Shown here: one piece after another, positions 1 to 6,601 of the stretch
Position numbering within the stretch: position 1 is the first letter of the stretch
Layout: each line of letters begins with the position of its first letter
NCBI GenBank assembly: GCA_038148755.1
Contig: JAYQWA010000030.1
Coordinates: 1 to 10,478, forward strand
Direction: 5' to 3'
Length of the DNA stretch: 10,478 nt
Source: UBA5109 sp038148755
GTDB lineage: Bacteria; Pseudomonadota; Gammaproteobacteria; Pseudomonadales; Pseudohongiellaceae
The notes under the pieces: generated by a model
The model's database searches: none
The model's input: the letters and a program-made list of their open reading frames with translations, nothing else
What the model was told of the DNA's origin: nothing
Translations under genes and position numbers: made by a program

Positions 1-950
1 GTGATAGCCCGTCCACGACGACCATTATCCAGAAGCGCATCAACAGATTCCTGCAACATACGTTTTTCATTACGTACAATAATGTCAGGCGCGTTCAAAT
101 CCAGCAGGCGTTTTAAACGGTTATTTCGGTTAATAACACGGCGGTATAAGTCATTCAGATCTGAGGTGGCAAAACGACCACCATCCAGTGGCACCAGCGG
201 ACGCAAATCAGGTGGCAACACCGGCAAGACCGACAGCACCATCCACTCAGGCTTATTACCTGAATTAATAAAACCATCCAGCAGTTTCAGTCGCTTGGAC
301 AGTTTTTTCAGTTTGGTTTCACTGTTGGTATTTGGAATTTCTTCACGCAAGGTATTCGCTTCATCTTCAATATCCAGATCTGTCATCAAATCCTGAATAG
401 CTTCCGCACCCATTTTCGCCTGAAAATCATCACCGAATTCTTCCAGAGCATCATAATACTGTTCATCATTTAACAGTTGGCCACGCTCAAGCGTGGTCAT
501 GCCCGGATCAGTAACAACAAAAGATTCAAAATATAAAATTCGCTCAATATCACGCAAAGTCATATCCAGCAACAAACCTATACGGGATGGCAAGGATTTC
601 AAAAACCAGATATGCGCAACCGGACTAGCCAGTTCAATATGGCCCATACGTTCACGGCGTACTTTAGACAGGGCAACTTCCACCCCGCATTTTTCACAGA
701 TGACACCTCTGTGCTTGAGGCGCTTGTATTTTCCACACAAGCACTCATAGTCTTTCACCGGGCCAAAAATTTTGGCGCAGAACAAGCCTTCTCTTTCTGG
801 TTTGAAAGTACGGTAGTTAATGGTCTCAGGCTTTTTAACTTCGCCAAACGACCATGAGCGAATTAATTGTGGCGATGCCAAGCCAATTCGAATTGAATCA
901 AAGTCTTTAGCTTGTGATTGTGATTTCAATAAACCTAGCAGGTCTCTCAT
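1..950 (-). CDS. rpoC: RNA polymerase subunit beta', N-terminal part (runs off window edge)
   Basis: This is the beta' subunit of DNA-directed RNA polymerase, which carries the clamp and, beyond this window, the catalytic Mg-binding loop. From ATG at 950-948 the frame stays open to base 1, giving 316 complete codons. It begins MRDLLGLLKSQSQAKDF. The N-terminal zinc-binding cysteines fall at residues 70, 72, 85 and 88 (CLCGKYK...CEKCGVEV), the same positions as in E. coli. The region around residues 256-310 (DGGRFATSDLNDLYRRV, then NRNNRLKRLLDL) matches the clamp helices that bind sigma. The reading ends in GRRGRAI, as expected before the switch-2 region. A strong GGAGG lies at 957-961, six bases before the ATG, and fixes the start. 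The gene follows rpoB after 63 bp. The catalytic NADFDGD motif is not in the window. Identification is certain; only the far end is missing. Confidence 0.98.
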   Translation of the reverse strand, partial: MRDLLGLLKSQSQAKDFDSIRIGLASPQLIRSWSFGEVKKPETINYRTFKPEREGLFCAKIFGPVKDYECLCGKYKRLKHRGVICEKCGVEVALSKVRRERMGHIELASPVAHIWFLKSLPSRIGLLLDMTLRDIERILYFESFVVTDPGMTTLERGQLLNDEQYYDALEEFGDDFQAKMGAEAIQDLMTDLDIEDEANTLREEIPNTNSETKLKKLSKRLKLLDGFINSGNKPEWMVLSVLPVLPPDLRPLVPLDGGRFATSDLNDLYRRVINRNNRLKRLLDLNAPDIIVRNEKRMLQESVDALLDNGRRGRAI

Positions 951-953
951 TCT

Positions 954-1007
954 AATCCTCCACCCAAAGGGTAAAAGGATTCAGAGCAAAATTTTCACTC
1001 TGAATCC
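954..1007 (-). promoter_or_regulatory. Two overlapping alternative hairpins in the rpoB-rpoC gap, one covering the rpoC ribosome-binding site
   Basis: In the transcript, GGATTCAGAG (1007-998) pairs perfectly with CTCTGAATCC (986-977) across an 11-base loop and is followed by TTTT. The AATCC at the end of that stem (981-977) can instead belong to a second hairpin. There AATCC, TTTT and ACCC (981-969) pair with GGGTGGAGGATT (965-954) across a UUU loop: 12 pairs including two G-U, with one bulged U. The second hairpin buries the rpoC GGAGG. The two folds exclude each other. Pairing is seen directly; a regulatory role is inferred. The T-run is too short for a convincing strong terminator. Confidence 0.5.
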
Positions 1008-1013
1008 GAATTC

Positions 1014-4000
1014 TTAATTGTCGGTTTCAAGTTCCATGTCGATGCCTAAAGAGCGAATCTCTTTAACGAGTACGTTAAATGATTCAGGCATACCAGCTTC
1101 CATACGATGATCGCCATCAACGATATTTTTATACATCTTGGTTCGACCACCAACGTCATCAGATTTCACTGTAAGCATTTCCTGCAATGTATAGGCTGCG
1201 CCATAGGCTTCCAATGCCCACACTTCCATTTCACCGAAGCGCTGGCCACCAAACTGGGCTTTACCTCCCAGCGGTTGCTGGGTAACAAGAGAATACGAAC
1301 CGGTTGACCTTGCATGCATTTTGTCATCAACAAGATGGTTCAGCTTCAGCATATACATGATGCCAACGGTAACTTTACGATCAAAAGCATCACCAGTACG
1401 GCCATCATAAAGAGTAATCTGACCATCCTCGCTCATATCGGCAAGTTTCAGCATTTGTTTGATTTCTGTTTCACTGGCCCCATCAAAAACAGTCGTTGCC
1501 ATAGGCACGCCATCTTTCAGGTTATGCGCCAGTTCCATAATTTCAGCATCACTCAGACTGGACAAATCTTCTTGTCGCAAGGCATCACCAATACCGTTAT
1601 AAATTTTATCCAGCAGTTTTCTGATATCCGCAACTTTTTGCTGTTGCTGAACCATGGCATCTATTTTTTCGCCAAGGCCTTTAGCAGCAGCACCCAAATG
1701 CGTCTCCAGAATCTGACCGACATTCATACGGGATGGCACACCCAAAGGATTCAATACGATATCAACCGGATTGCCTTTTTCGTCATAAGGCATATCTTCA
1801 ACCGGCATAATGACAGAGATAACACCTTTGTTACCGTGACGCCCTGCCATTTTGTCACCTGGCTGAATACGACGTTTGATAGCCAGATAAACCTTAACAA
1901 TTTTCAATACACCGGGGGCCAGATTGTCACCCTGAGTTAATTTGCGTTTTTTATCTTCAAAGCGCTCATCCAGCTCTTCACGACGCTCTTTTAATTGAGT
2001 GGCAGCATTTTCCAGCTGCTCGCTCAGCTTGTCATCAACCAGACGCAGCTTAAACCAGTCATCAGCATTGAGCTCGTCAAGGTATTCAGCGCTCAGGGTG
2101 TCGCCTTTCTTAAGTTTAGGGCCACCTGAAACTTCCTTGCCAGTCAGTGCTTTGCGCAAGCGCTGGAAAGTAGCTTCTTCAACAATCCTGTATTCGTCTT
2201 CAATATCCTTACGAACCTTGGCAAGCTGAAGTTCTTCAATTTCAAGCGCACGCTTGTCTTTTTCCAGTCCATCACGCGTAAAAATCTGTACATCTATAAC
2301 TGTACCTTTAACTGAACTTGGTACACGCAAAGAGGTATCTTTTACATCTGAGGCTTTTTCACCAAAGATTGCTCGTAATAATTTTTCTTCCGGCGTTAGC
2401 TGTGTTTCACCTTTCGGCGTCACTTTACCGACCAAAATATCACCAGCATTAACTTCCGCACCAATATAAACCACTCCGGATTCATCCAGACGGGACAAGG
2501 CACTTTCGCCAACATTTGGAATGTCAGCCGTTACTTCTTCAGAGCCCAGCTTGGTATCACGGGCGATACAGGTCAATTCCTGAATATGAATAGACGTGAA
2601 TCGGTCTTCTTTTACAACACGCTCGGAAATTAAAATGGAGTCTTCGAAGTTATAACCATTCCACGGCATGAAAGCGATACGCATATTCTGACCTAAAGCC
2701 AGTTCTCCCATATCAATAGAGGGTCCATCTGCAAGAATATCGCCAACAGCTACCGTATCACCTACCTTCACCAGGGGACGCTGGTTAATACAGGTATTCT
2801 GGTTAGAACGGGTATATTTGGTCAGATTATAAATATCAACACCGGCTTCGCCCGAGACAGTTTCCTTGTCATGTACACGAACAATAATGCGTGCCGCATC
2901 AACGCTATCAATGACACCACCACGTTTGGCCACAACACAGACACCGGAATCACGTGCAACATATTTTTCCATACCGGTACCTACCAGTGGTTTTTGTGCC
3001 ACCAGGGTAGGAACAGCCTGACGTTGCATGTTTGATCCCATCAAGGCTCGGTTAGCATCGTCATGTTCCAGGAAAGGAATCAGGGAAGCGGCAACAGAAA
3101 CAACCTGTTGTGGACTCACGTCCATGAAATCAATCTGATCATTATTAACCAGGGTAAATTCGTTCTGGTGTCTTACAGACACCATATCTTCAGTGAATTT
3201 TCCTTTTTTATCTAAGGGTGAACTTGCCTGCGCGATAACATAGTTACTTTCTTCAATCGCAGAAAGATAAACAATTTCATCGGTTACAACACCGTTCACA
3301 ACTTTTCTTACCGGACTTTCCAGGAAACCATATTTATTGGTTTGGGCATAAGTTGCCAGAGAGTTGATCAAACCAATATTCGGCCCCTCAGGCGTCTCAA
3401 TCGGACAAACACGGCCATAGTGAGTCGGGTGCACGTCACGCACCTCAAAACCTGCTCGTTCGCGTGTTAAACCTCCAGGCCCCAAGGCTGAGATACGACG
3501 CTTGTGTGTTACTTCAGATAAGGGATTATTCTGATCCATAAACTGAGACAGCTGACTCGAACCGAAAAATTCTTTAATGGCAGCAGCAACAGGTTTGGCA
3601 TTGATCATATCCTGTGGCATCAGCCCTTCACTATCTGCCATGGATAAACGTTCTTTAACAGCACGTTCAACACGAACCAGACCGACACGGAACTGGTTTT
3701 CAGCCATTTCACCGACAGAACGAATACGACGGTTACCCAGATGATCAATATCATCCACTGTGCCATAACCATTACGGATATTGACCAGAGTCTTGATAAC
3801 GTCGACGATGTCTTCTTTACTGAGCACACCGGAACCTTCGGATTCTTCCCTGCCTAGGCGACGATTAAATTTCATGCGTCCAACTACTGACAGGTCATAA
3901 CGATCTTCTGAGAAAAACAGATTCGCAAACAGGTTTTCTGCAGACTCTTTAGTTGGTGGCTCACCCGGGCGCATCATGCGGTAAATTTCCACCAGCGCCT

Positions 4001-5096
4001 CAAGTCTGTTTTCAGTTGAATCAGATCTCAGGGTATCTGCAATGAAAGGACCACAATCCAGATCATTGGTATAGATTGTTTCAAATTCCTTAATGCCTGC
4101 ATTAACCAGTGTTTCTAATATTTCCTCGGTGATTTCAGCATTACAAGGTACTAATATTTCACCAGTTTCCTTATTAATGACATCCGTCGCCAAGGCATCG
4201 CCTAACAGGAATTCAGAAGGCACATCCAGTTTGGTTAACTTGGCATTTTCAATTTCACGAATATGACGTGCCGTGATTCTTGAGCCAGCTGGCACAATCA
4301 CTGTACGCTTATTCTTGATATCAAAATTCAGTACAACACCACGCAGACGCGAAGGCACCAGTTCGATAGAAAATTCACCGTCTTTGCCAATAAAGTATTT
4401 ATTATTGTCATAGAACATTTCCAGAATTTCCTGGGCACTGTAATCAAGTGCTTTTAACAGTATGGATGCTGGCAGTTTCCTTCTGCGGTCAATCCTCACA
4501 AAGACCAGATCTTTGGGGTCAAACTCGACATCCAGCCAGGAGCCTCGGTAAGGAATAATTCGGGCGGAATACAGAAGCTTGCCCGAGCTATGTGTTTTAC
4601 CTTTATCGTGATCGAAGAACACACCTGGAGAGCGGTGCAACTGGGAAACCACTACGCGTTCGGTTCCATTGATGACGAAAGTACCACTGTTCGTCATCAA
4701 TGGAATTTCACCCATGTAAACTTCCTGCTCTTTGATATCTTTAATAACTTTGGCAGTTGATTCTTTCTCGTAAATAATCAGACGCACTTTTACGCGCAGG
4801 GAAACGGCATAGGTAGCACCACGCAACATACATTCGCTGACATCAAATTCCGGTTTACCCAGACGATAACTCACATATTCCAGTAAAGCTTTACCGGAAT
4901 AGGAAACGATTGGAAATACTGATTTAAAGGCCGCATGCAGACCCTGATCCAGACGCTCCTCGAGTGGCGTGGAAGCCTGGGTAAATTGTTTATATGAATC
5001 AATCTGGATAGCCAGAAGATAGGGTATATCCATAACGCTTTGCAGTTTGCTAAAGTCTTTACGGATACGTTTTTTCTCAGTATATGAATATGCCAT
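1014..5096 (-). CDS. rpoB: DNA-directed RNA polymerase subunit beta
   Basis: This is the beta subunit of RNA polymerase, which forms one side of the active-site cleft and the rifampicin pocket. It is 1360 residues long against 1342 in E. coli. Residues 512-543 (GSSQLSQFMDQNNPLSEVTH onward) are the rifampicin region. Its usual sensitive-type residues are all present: S517, Q518, D521, S527, H531, R534 and S536 (E. coli numbers plus 5). The fork/RRR segment continues to GRVCPIETPEGPNIG near 561-575. GDKMAGRHGNKG (1080-1091) and KLNHLVDDKMHARSTG (1251-1266) supply the conserved lysines and the histidine at the active site. A charged, helix-rich insert at about 940-1055 corresponds to the gammaproteobacterial insertion in this part of beta. 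The start MAYSYTEKKRIRKDF matches the family, with a modest TTAGGT seven bases before the ATG. The frame is intact throughout, with 198 bp to rplL and 63 bp to rpoC. Confidence 0.99.
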   Translation of the reverse strand: MAYSYTEKKRIRKDFSKLQSVMDIPYLLAIQIDSYKQFTQASTPLEERLDQGLHAAFKSVFPIVSYSGKALLEYVSYRLGKPEFDVSECMLRGATYAVSLRVKVRLIIYEKESTAKVIKDIKEQEVYMGEIPLMTNSGTFVINGTERVVVSQLHRSPGVFFDHDKGKTHSSGKLLYSARIIPYRGSWLDVEFDPKDLVFVRIDRRRKLPASILLKALDYSAQEILEMFYDNNKYFIGKDGEFSIELVPSRLRGVVLNFDIKNKRTVIVPAGSRITARHIREIENAKLTKLDVPSEFLLGDALATDVINKETGEILVPCNAEITEEILETLVNAGIKEFETIYTNDLDCGPFIADTLRSDSTENRLEALVEIYRMMRPGEPPTKESAENLFANLFFSEDRYDLSVVGRMKFNRRLGREESEGSGVLSKEDIVDVIKTLVNIRNGYGTVDDIDHLGNRRIRSVGEMAENQFRVGLVRVERAVKERLSMADSEGLMPQDMINAKPVAAAIKEFFGSSQLSQFMDQNNPLSEVTHKRRISALGPGGLTRERAGFEVRDVHPTHYGRVCPIETPEGPNIGLINSLATYAQTNKYGFLESPVRKVVNGVVTDEIVYLSAIEESNYVIAQASSPLDKKGKFTEDMVSVRHQNEFTLVNNDQIDFMDVSPQQVVSVAASLIPFLEHDDANRALMGSNMQRQAVPTLVAQKPLVGTGMEKYVARDSGVCVVAKRGGVIDSVDAARIIVRVHDKETVSGEAGVDIYNLTKYTRSNQNTCINQRPLVKVGDTVAVGDILADGPSIDMGELALGQNMRIAFMPWNGYNFEDSILISERVVKEDRFTSIHIQELTCIARDTKLGSEEVTADIPNVGESALSRLDESGVVYIGAEVNAGDILVGKVTPKGETQLTPEEKLLRAIFGEKASDVKDTSLRVPSSVKGTVIDVQIFTRDGLEKDKRALEIEELQLAKVRKDIEDEYRIVEEATFQRLRKALTGKEVSGGPKLKKGDTLSAEYLDELNADDWFKLRLVDDKLSEQLENAATQLKERREELDERFEDKKRKLTQGDNLAPGVLKIVKVYLAIKRRIQPGDKMAGRHGNKGVISVIMPVEDMPYDEKGNPVDIVLNPLGVPSRMNVGQILETHLGAAAKGLGEKIDAMVQQQQKVADIRKLLDKIYNGIGDALRQEDLSSLSDAEIMELAHNLKDGVPMATTVFDGASETEIKQMLKLADMSEDGQITLYDGRTGDAFDRKVTVGIMYMLKLNHLVDDKMHARSTGSYSLVTQQPLGGKAQFGGQRFGEMEVWALEAYGAAYTLQEMLTVKSDDVGGRTKMYKNIVDGDHRMEAGMPESFNVLVKEIRSLGIDMELETDN

Positions 5097-5130
5097 CAGT
5101 GGTACCTAATCAGCGAATTTTCTGAATCTC

Positions 5131-5169
5131 GTTACTCTTGGTCCTTCCAATTGGTCTTCCTAAAGTAAC
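5131..5169 (-). promoter_or_regulatory. Stem-loop shortly before rpoB
   Basis: In the transcript GTTACTTTAGG (5169-5159) pairs with CCAAGAGTAAC (5141-5131): ten of eleven positions pair, one as G-U, with one A-A mismatch, around a 17-base loop. The loop side contains a near-tandem 12-mer pair on the plus strand, CTTGGTCCTTCC (5137-5148) then AATTGGTCTTCC (5149-5160). The structure ends 34 bases before the rpoB start. The rplL-rpoB gap of E. coli is cut by RNase III, so a processing site is a reasonable but unproven reading. Confidence 0.4.
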
Positions 5170-5234
5170 CCCAGCATTTTCTATTGCACTTGCCAATAAA
5201 CTGTTTAAATCAACCTATTGCTAAAGCGCAGAAA

Positions 5235-5269
5235 GGTGGAAGGCCATTTAAATAAAATGCCCTTCCACC
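5235..5269 (-). terminator. Attenuator-like / processing hairpin between rplL and rpoB
   Basis: In the transcript GGTGGAAGG pairs with CCTTCCACC. After a single G-G mismatch, CATTT pairs with AAATG around a five-base TATTT loop. This is the strongest stem in the 198-bp gap. It is followed by TTTCTGCGC rather than a clean U-run, so full termination is unlikely. Partial termination in the rplL-rpoB gap is established in E. coli and explains why stalk proteins are made in excess over polymerase. The position here fits that role, or a double-strand cleavage site. The exact mechanism is inferred. Confidence 0.6.
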
Positions 5270-5273
5270 CTGC

Positions 5274-5296
5274 AAATCAACTTTTAGCGTTGATTT
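5274..5296 (-). promoter_or_regulatory. Hairpin overlapping the rplL stop codon
   Basis: AAATCAAC (5296-5289), which includes the last two bases of the rplL stop codon, pairs perfectly over eight positions with GTTGATTT (5281-5274) around a seven-base loop. An identical GTTGATTT recurs at 5214-5207, beyond the attenuator-like hairpin, and could compete for the same arm. A ribosome ending translation of rplL would cover the first arm. Confidence 0.4.
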
Positions 5297-5678
5297 ATTT
5301 AAGCTCGACTGTCGCACCAGCTTCTTCAAGCTGTTTTTTGAAGTCTTCTGCTTCTTCTTTGCTCGCACCTTCTTTGATTGGAGATGGTGCGCCATCAACC
5401 AAGTCTTTAGCTTCTTTAAGTCCAAGTCCGGTAATACCACGAACTGCTTTAATGACATTCACTTTCTTGTCACCAGCAGCAGCCAGAATTACATCAAACT
5501 CGTCTTTTGCTGCAGCAGCATCACCACCGGCATCACCGCCAGCAGCTGGAGCAGCAACTGCAACAGCAGCGGCAGCAGAAACACCAAACTTTTCTTCCAT
5601 TGCTGAAACTAGTTCGACCACGTCCATGACCGACAGTTCAGCGATACCTTCCAATATTTCTTCTTTAGATAGAGACAT
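5295..5678 (-). CDS. rplL: 50S ribosomal protein L7/L12
   Basis: This is the flexible stalk protein of the large ribosomal subunit. It binds L10 as dimers and recruits and activates translational GTPases such as EF-Tu. At 127 residues it is slightly longer than the usual 120-125. Residues 1 to about 35 (MSLSKEEILEGIAELSVMDV onward) form the dimerisation and L10-binding part. About 36-58 is the Ala/Gly-rich hinge. From EFDVILAAAGDKKVNVIKAV to the end is the globular C-terminal domain, which ends in GATVELK. An AGGAG lies eight bases before the ATG (AAAAGGAGAGTCTAAATG). It follows rplJ by 67 bp and belongs to the same translationally coupled pair in related bacteria. Confidence 0.98.
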   Translation of the reverse strand: MSLSKEEILEGIAELSVMDVVELVSAMEEKFGVSAAAAVAVAAPAAGGDAGGDAAAAKDEFDVILAAAGDKKVNVIKAVRGITGLGLKEAKDLVDGAPSPIKEGASKEEAEDFKKQLEEAGATVELK

Positions 5679-5711
5679 TTAGACTCTCCTTTTCAATTTT
5701 ATTTAATTAAC

Positions 5712-5730
5712 TAAAACACTAAGTGTTTTA
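5712..5730 (-). promoter_or_regulatory. Short perfect hairpin in the rplJ-rplL gap
   Basis: TAAAACAC and GTGTTTTA pair over eight positions around a TTA triloop (TAA on the plus strand). The stem is AT-rich and is followed by GTTAATTAAATAAAATTG and then the rplL ribosome-binding site. It has no U-run of its own and is probably not a terminator. A role in mRNA stability or in setting the high rplL yield is possible but not shown. Confidence 0.35.
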
Positions 5731-5745
5731 CGTGTCTTTTACGCG

Positions 5746-6276
5746 TTAAGCTGCTTCCTGTTTCTGATCACGAACAGCTGCAACTACACGGGTAACCTTC
5801 GCAGGCACCTCGTTCACTGTTCTTGCCAGTTTGGTCACCGGTGCCAGCATGACACTCATTAAGGTCGCAATTGCCTGATCGTAAGTTGGCAACTTCGCCA
5901 AAATATCGATCTGGTCTGCAGCCAGCAGGTTTCCACCAACAGCCAGGGCTTTAACATCAAATTCATCATTCTCTTTGGAAAAATCCTTAAGTACGCGTGC
6001 AGCAGCACCTGGATCTTCCTGCGAGAATGCTAAAATCGTAGGACCTACCAATGCTTCGTTGAGACACTCATATTCAGTACCTTCAATAGCACGTTTCAAC
6101 AAAGTGTTTCTGACAACTCGCAGATAGACTTTATTTTCGCGCGCTATTTTTCTCAGCTCAGTAAGCTCACTAACAGTAACTCCCCGATAATCGGCAAGCA
6201 CTGCTGATAAAGCACCTTTAGCAGCTTCGTTGACTTCGGCAACTATTTGCCGTTTGTCTTCTATACGAATAGCCAC
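5746..6276 (-). CDS. rplJ: 50S ribosomal protein L10
   Basis: L10 is the base of the ribosomal stalk. Its N-terminal domain binds 23S rRNA beside L11 and its C-terminal helix holds the L7/L12 dimers. The L10-L12 complex also represses its own mRNA. The protein is 176 residues, about 11 longer than E. coli L10 (165). Family signatures include VAEVNEAAKGALSAVLADYR, YLRVVRNTLLKRAIEG and the LPTYDQAIATLM segment, followed by the L12-binding C-terminal helix. The start codon is GTG (6276-6274), preceded by AGGAG at 6289-6285 with an eight-base spacer. No ATG fits better: the upstream ATG at 6326 leads to a stop at 6290-6288. A structured 325-bp leader lies upstream. Confidence 0.97.
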   Translation of the reverse strand: MAIRIEDKRQIVAEVNEAAKGALSAVLADYRGVTVSELTELRKIARENKVYLRVVRNTLLKRAIEGTEYECLNEALVGPTILAFSQEDPGAAARVLKDFSKENDEFDVKALAVGGNLLAADQIDILAKLPTYDQAIATLMSVMLAPVTKLARTVNEVPAKVTRVVAAVRDQKQEAA

Positions 6277-6370
6277 TTTATATACTCCTAAGTTTTGATT
6301 GCCGTAATAGCTACTTCAAAATGCATTAAAGCGACAACCAGTTAAGAAACCGGAAAACCGATTTCAAACC

Positions 6371-6394
6371 CCTGCTTTCTTTTCGGAAAACAGG
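6371..6394 (-). promoter_or_regulatory. Hairpin in the rplJ leader downstream of the L10 site
   Basis: CCTGTTTTC (6394-6386) pairs with GAAAGCAGG (6379-6371) over nine positions, one as G-U, around a six-base loop. It sits between the L10-binding structure and the rplJ start. A weaker six-pair stem, CCGGTT with AACTGG around TCTT, follows nearer the gene. In E. coli the distal leader links L10 binding to hiding of the rplJ start site, so these are candidates for that part. The link is inferred. Confidence 0.35.
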
Positions 6395-6403
6395 CTCTTA
6401 TTC

Positions 6404-6513
6404 GGTGAATAACTCCTCTTTACTGCCGGAGTCGGGTCTTCACCATCTGCGCAGGACATTAAGCTCATGGACAATACATCAACATCTATAAGCACCTGCG
6501 GTCTTTGACGGCC
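6404..6513 (-). promoter_or_regulatory. L10 leader: autoregulatory binding site for the L10-L12 complex
   Basis: The transcript contains the conserved L10 leader fold. GCCGTC (6512-6507) pairs with GATGGT (6447-6442). After the A-rich AAAGAC bulge, CGCAGG (6500-6495) pairs with CCTGCG (6455-6450). An inner GCTTAT (6493-6488) pairs with ATGAGC (6468-6463). An adjoining stem GGTGAA (6444-6439) with TTCACC (6409-6404) encloses ACTCC/GGAGT. The retained primary motifs GTCAAAGACCGCAGG, CTTAAT and CCTGCGCAGATGGTGA resemble the E. coli leader, in which the RNA mimics the 23S rRNA target with a kinked stem. Binding of L10-L12 represses translation of rplJ and rplL. Recognition is by motif and position from memory, not by a covariance search. 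Confidence 0.85.
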
Positions 6514-6515
6514 TT

Positions 6516-6592
6516 GCTTTCTAATAGAAAACAACACCCCAAAGTCTTCAACTGGGGCTAGAGTAAATTGAGAATCAAGGTACTCTAACCCC
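6516..6592 (-). promoter_or_regulatory. Hairpin cluster just after rplA with alternative pairing
   Basis: GGGGTTAGAGTA (6592-6581) pairs with TACTCTAGCCCC (6565-6554) over 12 positions with one G-U, around a 15-base loop. The CCCC of that second arm can instead pair with GGGG at 6540-6537, together with AGT/ACT, forming a smaller stem with a two-base bulge that is followed by U-rich TGTTGTTTTCT. A third stem, GTTTTCT (6532-6526) with AGAAAGC (6522-6516), then leads into the L10 leader. This fills the first part of the 325-bp rplA-rplJ gap. I found no convincing sigma-70 boxes here, although E. coli has a promoter near this position. Confidence 0.45.
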
Positions 6593-6601
6593 GATATTTC
6601 T

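Noticed and set aside
1..396. Plus-strand open frame starting at the window edge
   Set aside because: It is antisense to the conserved N-terminal part of rpoC.
977..1007. Intrinsic terminator between rpoB and rpoC
   Set aside because: Only four T bases follow the stem, and full termination here would cut off rpoC; at most a weak effect is plausible.
1314..1940. Open 208-codon plus-strand frame
   Set aside because: It lies wholly antisense to conserved rpoB, has no family-like composition, and is best explained as a shadow of the rpoB codons.
5210..5458. Minus-strand frame of 82 codons crossing the end of rplL
   Set aside because: It is out of frame with rplL over a well conserved domain and has no supporting start signal.
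5218..5682. Plus-strand frame of 154 codons, rich in Ala and Ser
   Set aside because: It is antisense to rplL; the Ala/Ser richness mirrors the rplL hinge codons.
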